Shown here in pieces: positions 15,675 to 27,623 of a stretch of DNA of 37,309 nucleotides. Location of the stretch: the NCBI GenBank assembly GCA_001464965.1, contig LNEJ01000047.1, forward strand, positions 1-37,309, in the 5' to 3' direction. Both the position numbers and the translations under genes were made by a program. The notes under the pieces were generated by a model that was not told the DNA's origin, did no database searches, and saw nothing but the letters and a program-made list of their open reading frames with translations. Position 1 is the first letter of the stretch. Every line of letters starts with the position of its first letter. This DNA comes from Gammaproteobacteria bacterium Ga0074134 (GTDB lineage: Bacteria; Pseudomonadota; Gammaproteobacteria; Ga0077554; Ga007554).

Positions 15675-17312
15675 ATGGTCGCGAATACGCAAGATCCTAA
15701 CCAAGTGATGTCCACGGAGGTGGGGCGCTATCAAATCCACGATCTGCTTGGCCAAGGCGCCATGGCAACAGTGTACAAAGCCTATGACCCCAGCATAGAC
15801 CGCACACTGGCGATCAAGATCCTGCACCCGGAGCTGTGTGCCACTGAGGAATACCGCGTCCGATTCCTGCGCGAAGCCAAGGCCGCTGGCGTCCTCTCCC
15901 ATCCCAACATCGTGACGGTCTTCGATGTAGGAGAGCTCGATGGGCGTCCCTACATCGCCATGGAGCTACTGGAGGGCACGCCGCTCGACGAACTGATGCG
16001 TTCGGGCGGGAGGTTGCCTGTCCGTGATGCCGTGGATATCGGGATTCAGTTGGCCCGCGCCTTGGACTATGCTCACAGTAAAGGCATCGTGCATCGTGAT
16101 GTCAAGCCCAGCAACATCATCCAACTGAAGGGTAGCAACATCATTAAGGTCACCGATTTCGGCATTTGCCATATCGAAAACCCGGACACGACGCAGCGCA
16201 CCACGATGGGCCAGATACTGGGTACGCCTCAGTATATGCCCCCCGAGCAGGCATTGGGCCAGAAGGTGGACGCTCGTTCCGACTTATTCTCCGTAGGTGT
16301 AGTGCTGTATCTGCTCCTTACCGGGAAGCGGCCCTTCGACGGTGAGACTTTGGCGACCGTGATATACAAGATTACCAACGAGGAACCCGAGCCCATCGAC
16401 CGCTTGCGCAGTGACATTCCACCAGCGATGCGGCGCATCGTCGACCGTTGCCTCAAGAAGCAGCCCGAGAAGCGATACCAAAGCGGCCTTGAGCTTGCGG
16501 ATGCGCTGATCCGCGTGATACGCGACCTTGACGAGTCTGCCAAGAAAAACTCACACCGGCACATCATGCCTCTGCAGGTGAAGTGGACCCTCATCATGGC
16601 TATCGTTGTGGCGATTACCATGGCGGTTACAGGCACGGTTGTCTCGCGCATGCAATACGCCGCATTGAAAGATCAGGTGCTGGATTACGGTAGCTCGCTT
16701 GCCAAGTTCATGGCGACCCAAACGGCAGTGCCCGTACTGACAGAAGATTGGATCGCTATCGAGGTTTTTGTGCAGGAGGTCATGCGCACCCAAGACTTCA
16801 GTAACTTGACGGTCATCGACCATCAGGGCATCGTGCGCGTAAGTAACCTCAGCAGCGCCGTCGGAAAGCCGTACCAGCGCATCACGGGCGAACCCTTCAC
16901 CTCGCATCCCAAGGGCGTGGCGGTGCAAAGTTATCTCCTTCCCGGCGGCGCCCCGGCGCTTGATTTTGAGTCGCCCATCCTGTTTCAGGGCAAGGAAATC
17001 GGCCACGTGCACCTGGGTATTCGTCAAGCTCCTCTGGAAAAAGTGGCCAAGCTGAGCCTATGGATGCTTGGCCTGCTGGTGCTGGTTACGGTGGCAGCGG
17101 TTGTCGTCACCACATACGTACTCGCCCGCCGCTACTCCAAACCCATCCTTTTGCTGCATGACTCCATGGGCGAAATAGGCAAGGGGAATTACGACTATCG
17201 TATTGCAGAGCAACGCAATGACGAGTTCGGCGAGCTCTATACGAGCTTCGATGACATGGCCCAGTCACTGCAGAATAGGCATGAGCACAGGAACCCTGAA
17301 AAAACCGTCTAG
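15675..17312 (+). CDS. Membrane Ser/Thr protein kinase with periplasmic sensor and C-terminal HAMP domain
   Basis: The product has 545 residues. An N-terminal Hanks-type kinase (about 18-280) is complete: glycine loop LGQGAMATVY (25-34), Lys48 in AIKIL, Glu67, HRD at 140-142 with Asn147, DFG at 161-163, and PPE at 189-191. TM1 is about 303-324. A periplasmic domain of about 130 residues (325-457), with VIDHQGIVRVSN resembling Cache/PAS-like sensors, is followed by TM2 (461-483) and a HAMP domain (about 484-536), after which the protein ends. A HAMP with no output domain behind it is unusual. The start has AGAGGAGAAAGCT before ATG. It is divergent from tagH-pppA across 289 bases and overlaps the deacetylase gene. 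It could replace the lost PpkA, but it belongs to a different kinase lineage. Confidence 0.92.
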   Translation: MVANTQDPNQVMSTEVGRYQIHDLLGQGAMATVYKAYDPSIDRTLAIKILHPELCATEEYRVRFLREAKAAGVLSHPNIVTVFDVGELDGRPYIAMELLEGTPLDELMRSGGRLPVRDAVDIGIQLARALDYAHSKGIVHRDVKPSNIIQLKGSNIIKVTDFGICHIENPDTTQRTTMGQILGTPQYMPPEQALGQKVDARSDLFSVGVVLYLLLTGKRPFDGETLATVIYKITNEEPEPIDRLRSDIPPAMRRIVDRCLKKQPEKRYQSGLELADALIRVIRDLDESAKKNSHRHIMPLQVKWTLIMAIVVAITMAVTGTVVSRMQYAALKDQVLDYGSSLAKFMATQTAVPVLTEDWIAIEVFVQEVMRTQDFSNLTVIDHQGIVRVSNLSSAVGKPYQRITGEPFTSHPKGVAVQSYLLPGGAPALDFESPILFQGKEIGHVHLGIRQAPLEKVAKLSLWMLGLLVLVTVAAVVVTTYVLARRYSKPILLLHDSMGEIGKGNYDYRIAEQRNDEFGELYTSFDDMAQSLQNRHEHRNPEKTV

Positions 17313-18327
17313 TTATTTATGGCTTGCACTGTTCGCCGCCATTTTGCAGGGCTGCGCGGCAATACCGCAACGCTCTGTCACTTCTCCGGCACCTGCAATG
17401 AGAGCAGACCGTACCGTAGAGGGGGTCGTCGCGCAGAACGATCGCTTCATCGTTCTGATAGCTCGCCGCGGTGACAGCTTGCGAAGCTTGGCACAACGTT
17501 ACCTGGGTGACGCCGACAAGGATTGGATGATCGCCGAGTTCAATGACATAACGCGGACCACCCCCGGCCAGGAGCTGGTAATCCCGCTCATTGCCGTCAA
17601 TCCCGTGGGGGTGTACGGCAATGGCTATCAGACCGTCCCCATCCTGTGCTATCACCGCTTCGGCCCAAAGCCGGGGCGGATGGTGGTGACACCCGAGGCT
17701 TTCGCGGAGCAGCTGGCCTATCTTGCCCGCAATGACTATCGAGTCATACGCTTGGCCGATCTGATCGGGTTCCTTGAAGGCAAAAATCCGCTACCGCAGC
17801 GCGCCGTGGTAATTACCATCGACGATGGTTATACCTCCAGCTATCAGTATGCCTATCCCCTATTGAAGAAATACCGCTTTCCTGCCACGACGTTCGTCTA
17901 CTCCGATTTCATCGGTGCCAGCGATGCGCTCAACTGGGATCAGATGCAAGAGATGGTAGCGTCCGGGCTCATCAACATTCAACCACATTCCAAGACACAC
18001 GCCAACCTCGCCATCCGCTTGGCTGGCGAGAGCGAAGGGAAATATGTCGAGCGCCTGGAAAGCGAAATCCTTACACCTCTATCGATCCTGCGGCAACGGC
18101 TGCAAGTGCCTATCAGCAGCTTTGCCTACCCCTACGGTGACACCAACGAACGCGTACTAGAACGCCTTAATCAAGCCCGATATCGCCTGGGACTCACTGT
18201 TAACCCAGGAGGAAATCCCTTCTTCGCCTATCCTCTCATGCTGCATCGCAACATGATCTTCGGTGAAGACGACCTCGATGCATTTAAGTCCAAGTTGCAT
18301 GTTTATACCGTGATTCCCCTGCGATGA
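17281..18327 (+). CDS. LysM-polysaccharide deacetylase lipoprotein
   Basis: The product has 348 residues. A lipoprotein signal ends at LQGC (Cys25). A LysM-like module occupies about 55-102 (IARRGDSLRSLAQRYLGD to PGQELVIPL). The NodB-type deacetylase domain (about 117-330) keeps ITIDDGY with the Asp pair at 181-182, the metal pair His236/His240 in PHSKTH, and FAYPYGD. It would remove acetyl groups from a wall polysaccharide, most plausibly peptidoglycan given the LysM, while anchored to a membrane facing the periplasm. The ATG at 17281 lies inside the kinase gene (32-base overlap), and its stop overlaps the next start as ATGA. The two neighbours are therefore likely co-translated with it. Confidence 0.88.
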   Translation: MSTGTLKKPSSYLWLALFAAILQGCAAIPQRSVTSPAPAMRADRTVEGVVAQNDRFIVLIARRGDSLRSLAQRYLGDADKDWMIAEFNDITRTTPGQELVIPLIAVNPVGVYGNGYQTVPILCYHRFGPKPGRMVVTPEAFAEQLAYLARNDYRVIRLADLIGFLEGKNPLPQRAVVITIDDGYTSSYQYAYPLLKKYRFPATTFVYSDFIGASDALNWDQMQEMVASGLINIQPHSKTHANLAIRLAGESEGKYVERLESEILTPLSILRQRLQVPISSFAYPYGDTNERVLERLNQARYRLGLTVNPGGNPFFAYPLMLHRNMIFGEDDLDAFKSKLHVYTVIPLR

Positions 18328-19274
18328 AATGGGCAGAGAATGCGCACCGCATCATGCTATTGCTGGGCACTGCATTGATTGCAGGCTGCACTACGACACC
18401 ACCTCCCCGCACGGCAGCGCCTCAGGCCAAACCCGGCCCAACTTCACTTGTCGCCAAGCACGAGAACCGGGCCATGACACTTATGCAAGAGGGACGGCTG
18501 GCGGAGGCCGCCTTGCAGTGGGAAATCTTGGCCCTGCTGGAACCGGACGAGCGAGAGTATGGACGTCGGCAGGATGAAACCCGTGCGCTGATACGCAAGG
18601 CCACGACGGAACAGCTGCGCCTGGCCGAGAAGGCCATGCGCCAGAGCGATGCAGAGCAGGCATCGCTCGCCTACCTCAAGGCCCTGGCCCTGGACCCTTT
18701 CAATCAAACGGCCGCACAGGGTCTGCGGGCACTTGAGCAAGAAAAGCTAAGAACCAGCCTGCTGGAGCGTGCGCCACGCATCGCCATGCCCACTAGCCCC
18801 GTACCCCACGCCAAACCTGTACCCACTTTTGGGGCCAACGACCGGCGGGACCTGGACCTCGGAGTCATGTTGTATCGCCAAGCAGATTACGTGGGCAGCA
18901 TTCGGGTGCTGAGTAAATTCCTCCAGGACTACCCCGCCGATGATCAGGCCAGACAATACCTCGCCGAGGCCTATGTCCAACAGGGGCGACAGCTCATCCA
19001 GCAAGGGAAGAAGGAAGAGGCGTTGGTCTCTTTCGAGAAGGCCCGGAGCCTGGATGAGTCGAACACACCCGAGCTGGGCAACCAGATCCGCGCACTCAAA
19101 AAGACCTTGGCCGAAGAATACTATCAGCAGGGCCTGCGGGTCTATCAGACTAACATCAACATGTCCATGCAATATTGGCAACGCAGCCTGCGGTATGATC
19201 CCAACCATGTACAGGCAGGGATACGCCTGGAACAGGCTAGACGGATCAAGCAAAAATTAAAGACGATTCGTTAA
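18324..19274 (+). CDS. TPR-repeat lipoprotein
   Basis: The product has 316 residues with a lipobox IAGC (Cys22) after a short signal. From about residue 45 it is helical with TPR-like repeats, for example EGRLAEAALQWEILALLEPD, RQADYVGSIRVLSKFLQDYP and QGKKEEALVSFEKARSLDES. A final repeat has a tryptophan (MQYWQRSLRYDPNHVQ) and leads to a basic C-terminus. Such proteins are scaffolds; the partner is presumably in the periplasm. The start ATG overlaps the deacetylase stop by four bases. Its last 60 residues resemble the C-terminus of the convergent LysM/TPR protein in layout, suggesting two related scaffold proteins flanking the palindrome. Confidence 0.85.
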   Translation: MKWAENAHRIMLLLGTALIAGCTTTPPPRTAAPQAKPGPTSLVAKHENRAMTLMQEGRLAEAALQWEILALLEPDEREYGRRQDETRALIRKATTEQLRLAEKAMRQSDAEQASLAYLKALALDPFNQTAAQGLRALEQEKLRTSLLERAPRIAMPTSPVPHAKPVPTFGANDRRDLDLGVMLYRQADYVGSIRVLSKFLQDYPADDQARQYLAEAYVQQGRQLIQQGKKEEALVSFEKARSLDESNTPELGNQIRALKKTLAEEYYQQGLRVYQTNINMSMQYWQRSLRYDPNHVQAGIRLEQARRIKQKLKTIR

Positions 19275-19408
19275 CCCGAACGTTTCATAAATTCGCATGA
19301 TGGCCGCTCCTGCATCCAAGCACCCACGGCATTCGTCCATCCATGCACATCATCGCGCAGGATTTTGATTGATAGGGGGCAATGTGAAAAAGCGCCGTAG
19401 TCATTCAT

Positions 19409-19586
19409 CCTAAAAACCTCAGTTGGAGTCGTAGCGAGAATGACTAAGGTGCTGGAGATGGGCGAGAAAATCGTGAAATATTCCGCAGCCATAGCCAACC
19501 GCTACGGTGAGGACAGATTTCACGATTTTCTCGCGCAAATTCGGTGCATTAGGCATTCGCAGTAGACTCCAACTGAGGTTTTTAGG
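19409..19586. repeat. 178-bp nested palindrome (MITE-like)
   Basis: Outer arms 19409-19430 and 19565-19586 are perfectly complementary over 22 bp. Inner arms 19462-19479 and 19517-19534 are perfectly complementary over 18 bp. The segments between outer and inner arms are imperfectly complementary, and the central loop has 37 bases. It occupies most of the gene-free region 19275-19688 between two convergent lipoprotein genes; outside it I see nothing in that region. It could be a miniature transposable element or a large cruciform-forming repeat. It could also act as a two-way terminator, although the arms are far apart. Confidence 0.75.
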
Positions 19587-19688
19587 TTCATACGACCGAC
19601 CGAATAAAAGTTCCATAGCAACCGAAAGGCCAGTGAGGGCGCGCGTCAATTTATGCAACATTCGGGGTAAATCTAAAAACGGCGCGGG

Positions 19689-20894
19689 CTACTTGCCAAA
19701 CTTCTGGATACGCTCACGCAACTCCAGAGCGCGGGCACGGTTCAACCGGGCCGACTCGTTATCGGGGCCCAGCACCAAAATCTTGTCCCACTCTTTGATA
19801 GCGGAGTTAAGATCCTGCCTATAGTAAGCCGCCATGGCATTCTTGTGATAGAGCTGGATCAGCGCCTGCTTCACTTCTTCAGCCTTTTTTTCGGCCTGGG
19901 CATGGCGCGGATTGAGCTTTAGCACTTCGGTGAAAGCGGCATAAGCCTTCTCCTTCTCGCCTCTTTGCAGTGCTTGCAAGCCGCTATTGTATAGACGATC
20001 CACCCGCAGGCCGCTTCCCATCTCCTGCAGCTGGGCGTTGACCTTGGCGTTGCCGGGCTGCAAGGTAAGAGCCTGCTCAAGCTGCTGCTTGGCCTCATCC
20101 GCCTTGCCCTGCCCACGCAACTGTTTGGCGTAGCCAAGGTAAGCACTGACCAGCAATTCCTCCGCCTGTTGGTCGTCCGGCGCCTCTTGCAACCTGCGCT
20201 GCAACAACTCAATGGCTTGGCTGTAAGCACCGCTCTGAGTCAGTCTGCGCGCCTCAGCGAGAGTCTTGGCCTCGGCCTTGGATTTGGAAACCGGAGGCGT
20301 TGGAGGTGGAGACTCCCGGGGTACCGACGTGGTGGGTGGCACTGCAGCGGGAGCCGGGGCCGGAGCGCTGCCGGGGATCTTGATTACTGTGCCCACCTCT
20401 AATTGGCTGGGATTCTGGATATTGTTGTAACGCGCGAGGATGTAAAACTGATACAGATCCCCCAGGAAACGCTGGGAAATTTTAGACAATGTGTCGTCAG
20501 GCCGCACGGTGTAGAAAAAATAGTGTGAGCCCAAAGTCGCCACGGGATCCACCATGGTCTGCCTAAGCAAGCTCTGGGCAAGCCTGTTATCAGGATCAAG
20601 CCGGACCGCTTCCTGAAGTTCGGCTTGTGCCGTGCCATCCGAGCCAGTTTGAAGCATCTGCACCGCATGCAGGGCCAATTTCTGTGCGCGCCCTTTTGGG
20701 TCTTGCTCAGCACCCTGCGCTTCCAGTGCCGGTACATTCTTGGGCGAAACAGCGGGGGTGAGACCTGACATGGGCGCCTGAATAGGCGGAGAAGCTTCGG
20801 AGGCAGGTGGTTTAGACGTAGTCGTGCAGCCCGCCAACCACACTGCGCATACCATCATAATTACAACATGGCCTACAGCCAAAGTTCGTTTCAA
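19689..20894 (-). CDS. LysM- and TPR-containing lipoprotein
   Basis: The product has 401 residues. The lipobox is LAGC (Cys23). A short helical repeat region precedes a LysM module (about 126-174: YTVRPDDTLSKISQRFLGD to VGTVIKIPG), then a proline-rich linker (176-205) and several TPR repeats (211-395), including KADEAKQQLEQALTLQPGN and EKAYAAFTEVLKLNPRHAQ. The frame is open to 21110, but no ATG sits near the signal peptide. A TTG at 20894 is preceded by AGGAG seven bases away and begins the signal sequence, so I chose it. The LysM suggests peptidoglycan binding. It is convergent with the kinase-deacetylase-TPR operon and probably functionally linked to it. Confidence 0.85.
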   Translation of the reverse strand: MKRTLAVGHVVIMMVCAVWLAGCTTTSKPPASEASPPIQAPMSGLTPAVSPKNVPALEAQGAEQDPKGRAQKLALHAVQMLQTGSDGTAQAELQEAVRLDPDNRLAQSLLRQTMVDPVATLGSHYFFYTVRPDDTLSKISQRFLGDLYQFYILARYNNIQNPSQLEVGTVIKIPGSAPAPAPAAVPPTTSVPRESPPPTPPVSKSKAEAKTLAEARRLTQSGAYSQAIELLQRRLQEAPDDQQAEELLVSAYLGYAKQLRGQGKADEAKQQLEQALTLQPGNAKVNAQLQEMGSGLRVDRLYNSGLQALQRGEKEKAYAAFTEVLKLNPRHAQAEKKAEEVKQALIQLYHKNAMAAYYRQDLNSAIKEWDKILVLGPDNESARLNRARALELRERIQKFGK

Positions 20895-21169
20895 CTTATT
20901 TCTCCTCGCCACTACGACCCCAGTTTGTATATAGCAGTGCAATGGGGCGTTACCATCATTAATGATGTTACCGCAGTTGGCAGGGGTCACGCTACTCAAC
21001 GAAACGCTCAGACTTTCAGGCAACACACCTTTACAGACTATACCAGAACCACAGACTGACCGCCGAGAAAATGCCGCCGACCAACAACCACGACTTGCTT
21101 GCCGGACCAATGCTGCCGCCTTCGCGGATCACTCGGGTAATACCTGAAAACAGAAAAATAACGGTGCGG

Positions 21170-21798
21170 ATGGACGGTACGCTGGTGCGGCTGTTCGGCT
21201 GGACGAAAGCGGCCGGCCACAAGGCCATCATGCGCTTGTTCGCCCGCTTCGACATGCTGAGCAACGAACGAGTGCAAGCCGAAGCCTACCGTTGGTTCTT
21301 CGGAAAGATTAGCGCGTTGAAGCAGGTGACGTTGGACGTGAATTCCACGGTCATCACCCGCAACGGCGAGCAGGAAGGCGCGGCGTGTAGCTACAACCCC
21401 AACCGTCACGGGCGCGCCAGCCATCACCCGCTGCTGGCCTTGTCGCCGAGGCGCGGATGGTGGCCAATTTCTGGCTGCGGCCGAGAAATGCGCACAGTGC
21501 CAACAACATCCTGCAATTTCTCGAATCGACCCTGCATCATTTGGGCGACAAGATCGTCGGCCTGCTCGCGCCGACAGTGGCTTCTTCGACGAGGCCATCC
21601 TGGTCACCCTGGAAGGCAAGCAGCTTCCCTACATCATCGCCGCCCGGCTGACACGCACGATCTATCAGGCCAACGGCGGGTGATCGAGGTAGGGCCGATT
21701 GCGAGAACCGGATCAAGGAACTGAAGGCGGATTTCGGGCTGGACGCGTTCAACATGCGGGACTTCTGGGCCACGGAAGCGGCCTTGGACTTTCCCTAG
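21170..21798 (+). pseudogene. IS1380-family transposase remnant
   Basis: Pieces of one DDE transposase lie in order but in different frames. The first, from about 21170, reads GWTKAAGHKAIMRLFARF and then VTLDVNSTVITRNGEQEG. After a shift near 21440 it reads ARMVANFWLRPRNAHSANN. After another near 21560 it reads GFFDEAILVTLEGKQLPYII. Following an internal deletion near 21680-21695 the tail reads DCENRIKELKADFGLDAF and NMRDFWATEAAL, ending at TAG 21796-21798. The N-terminus and the region between the second and third catalytic blocks are missing. I see no clear terminal inverted repeats. It is inactive, and it separates the lipoprotein region from the BNR/MoaD pair. Confidence 0.85.
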
Positions 21799-21855
21799 CT
21801 GGCGCCCCGGTGGTTTAAACCTTATGATGGACAATTAAGGATAATTGACCGGGCA

Positions 21856-22113
21856 TCACCCACCACTCAACGCCTGCACCAGATACACTGCATCGGTTGG
21901 GCGTAGCGGGCACGTCAAATCGAATACCTGCTCACCGTTGACGAAGAAGCGCATGTGCGGACGCATTCTGTTCTGCTCGTCGATGACGCGGAATCGCAGG
22001 CCGGGGTATTGATGGTCAAGGTCGGCGAGCAACTCGGCAAGCGTCGTGCCGCTGGCTTCGACGTGGCGTTCCTTGGTGTAAGAAAGCAACGGGCCGGGGA
22101 TCAGCACCTTCAT
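21856..22113 (-). CDS. MoaD/ThiS-family ubiquitin-like protein
   Basis: The product has 85 residues with the beta-grasp pattern of MoaD and ThiS. It opens KVLIPGPLLSYT, continues with LAELLADLDHQYPGLRFRVID and ends at Gly-Gly (LVQALSGG), the tail that is adenylated and thiocarboxylated in this family. It is therefore a possible sulfur carrier. There is no moaE, thiG or E1-like activating enzyme nearby; instead it lies 49 bases downstream of the BNR-repeat gene on the same strand, with GGAGG well placed before the ATG. It is unlikely to be the housekeeping molybdopterin or thiamin carrier, because those are normally beside their partners; a dedicated role with the BNR protein is inference. Confidence 0.85.
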   Translation of the reverse strand: MKVLIPGPLLSYTKERHVEASGTTLAELLADLDHQYPGLRFRVIDEQNRMRPHMRFFVNGEQVFDLTCPLRPTDAVYLVQALSGG

Positions 22114-22162
22114 GGATTCAACCTCCAGGGCGACGGCGCCCGCGCCAAGGCAGCGAGCGGTC

Positions 22163-23368
22163 TCAAGCTATTTCAGCTGCCTCCACCGCATAGATTTCAG
22201 GAAGATTGCGCGCGATGCAAGTCCATCGCTCGCCTTCGTCGCGGCTCATCCATAGCTCTCCACTGGTCGTCCCAACATATAAGCCGACGGGATCCTGTGC
22301 GTCCGCCGTCATGGCCTGGCGCTTCACCGTCCACCATGCCTGGCTCTCGGGCAAGCCTGCATCCTGGCGCTGCCAGCTTTTGCCGCCATTGCGCGTGACA
22401 TAGGCGGCGGGCTTGCCGCCCGGACTGGTGCGCGGCCATACTGTCTGACCATCCATGGGAAACACCCAGGCGGTGTCGGCATCGCGCGGGTGTACCACCA
22501 TGGGAAAGCCAATGTCGCCGACTCGCTTCGGCATTTTCCTTCCGATACGCACCCATTCATTGGACGGCCGATCAAGCCGGTAAATGCCGCAGTGATTCTG
22601 TTGATACAAGCGATCCGGGTTGCTCGGACAAAGCCGCACACAATGCGGGTCGTGGAAGGCGATATTGGCTGCGTCGAACCCCCCAACCACTTCCATTCCT
22701 TTCACGATGGGCTTAAAGGTTTTACCACCGTCCACCGATTCGTGAATGCCGCCGCCCGACATCGCAAAGTAAAGGTGGGCCGGGTCGCGTGGGTCAACGA
22801 TGATCGAGTGCAACTTGGGTCCATCCGGCGTGCCGTCCTGCACGCTGCCCATCCACGCGCGGTAGTTAGGATCGTCGTTGATATGGGAAAACGGTTGCCA
22901 CGTGTCGCCGCCGTCGCCGGAGCGAAACAGGCCCTGCGGCGAGGTCCCCGCGTACCACACGCTTGGTTCGTTCGCGTGACACGGCGTGAGCCAGAACGTG
23001 TGATCGACTGCGCGGCCACTGCCATCCGTCGCCTTCGCAAACGCGGGTGGCCGGGCGGCCTCCTTCCAGGTGCGGCCACGATCCGTGGAACGAAAAATCG
23101 TCGGCCCAAGATGACCCGTCTTCGCCGCCGCCAACAGCGTTCGCCCATCACGCGGGTCGAGTACCAGATGATTGATGATATGGCCGAGGAAATGTGGCCC
23201 ATCAACCCGCCATGTCTTGCGTGCAACATCACCGTGAAACAACCACGCGCCCTTGCGGGTAGCCACGAGTACCAGCACCTTGCGCGCCGGCTTTAGACGT
23301 GAGGCTCGCTTCACGCGAGCGGCTAACCCCTGTTTTCGAGTAACTGGTTTGCTTGTGGCGCTTTTCAT
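22163..23368 (-). CDS. BNR/Asp-box repeat beta-propeller protein (sialidase-like fold)
   Basis: The product has 401 residues and no signal peptide; the N-terminus is short and basic. Five Asp-box-like motifs mark propeller blades: STDRGRTW (94-101), SGDGGDTW (150-157), SVDGGKTF (211-218), NGGKSW (327-332) and SRDEGERW (375-382). Automatic annotation often calls such proteins sialidase or glycosyl hydrolase, but the FRIP motif and arginine triad of true sialidases are not evident, so hydrolase activity is not supported. The ATG at 23368 has AAGGAGG six bases before it; an extension to 23407 has no site. It is the first gene of a two-gene unit with the MoaD-like protein. The function is unknown. 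Confidence 0.8.
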   Translation of the reverse strand: MKSATSKPVTRKQGLAARVKRASRLKPARKVLVLVATRKGAWLFHGDVARKTWRVDGPHFLGHIINHLVLDPRDGRTLLAAAKTGHLGPTIFRSTDRGRTWKEAARPPAFAKATDGSGRAVDHTFWLTPCHANEPSVWYAGTSPQGLFRSGDGGDTWQPFSHINDDPNYRAWMGSVQDGTPDGPKLHSIIVDPRDPAHLYFAMSGGGIHESVDGGKTFKPIVKGMEVVGGFDAANIAFHDPHCVRLCPSNPDRLYQQNHCGIYRLDRPSNEWVRIGRKMPKRVGDIGFPMVVHPRDADTAWVFPMDGQTVWPRTSPGGKPAAYVTRNGGKSWQRQDAGLPESQAWWTVKRQAMTADAQDPVGLYVGTTSGELWMSRDEGERWTCIARNLPEIYAVEAAEIA

Positions 23369-23508
23369 GATCCCTCCTTCTTCACGATATGCCCTGTATC
23401 GTATCAAAAATCCCGCTGCCTGTTATATGGCGCCGTGCTCCCCCTAGAACCACACTGTTTGCGCTGGCGCGATGGCTGCCTGGGCGGTATTTGATCGGCC
23501 CAGATAGC

Positions 23509-27420
<3,912 letters not shown>

Positions 27421-27547
27421 GGGTGTCTCTCAGGTGAGTTTGAATAATGGCGTATTTTAACACCGCACACCCTACACTGACAGGATATCCGCCACCGGAC
27501 TATTGGTATATTGTGGGATCTCCTGAAGGCATCTATTTGCGCGATCG

Positions 27548-27576
27548 TTGCTCAAAGAATTAGTATTCACTAATAT
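27548..27576 (+). promoter_or_regulatory. Candidate sqr promoter with overlapping inverted repeat
   Basis: TTGCTC (27548-27553), a 17-base spacer and TAATAT (27571-27576) make a plausible promoter. The inverted repeat ATTAGT-ATTC-ACTAAT (27559-27574) fills the spacer and overlaps the -10, where a repressor would block RNA polymerase. Small ArsR-type persulfide sensors bind AT-rich repeats at sulfide-oxidation promoters in other bacteria; that such a protein binds here is inference. Confidence 0.5.
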
Positions 27577-27623
27577 ACAGGACGTGGCTTTTTCGGCCTG
27601 ATCAAACATGGAGGAGCACTATC

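Noticed and set aside
19409-19586. Reading the nested palindrome as an integron attC site
   Set aside because: Neither end fits RYYYAAC or GTTRRRY, it is longer than normal attC sites, and its arms are longer and more perfect.
21071-21169. N-terminal extension of the IS1380 remnant up to an ATG at 21071
   Set aside because: These codons do not match the family and likely belong to the flank, so the remnant is reported from about 21170.
22163-23368. Calling the BNR protein a true sialidase
   Set aside because: Asp boxes alone define the fold; no FRIP motif, arginine triad or signal peptide is visible.
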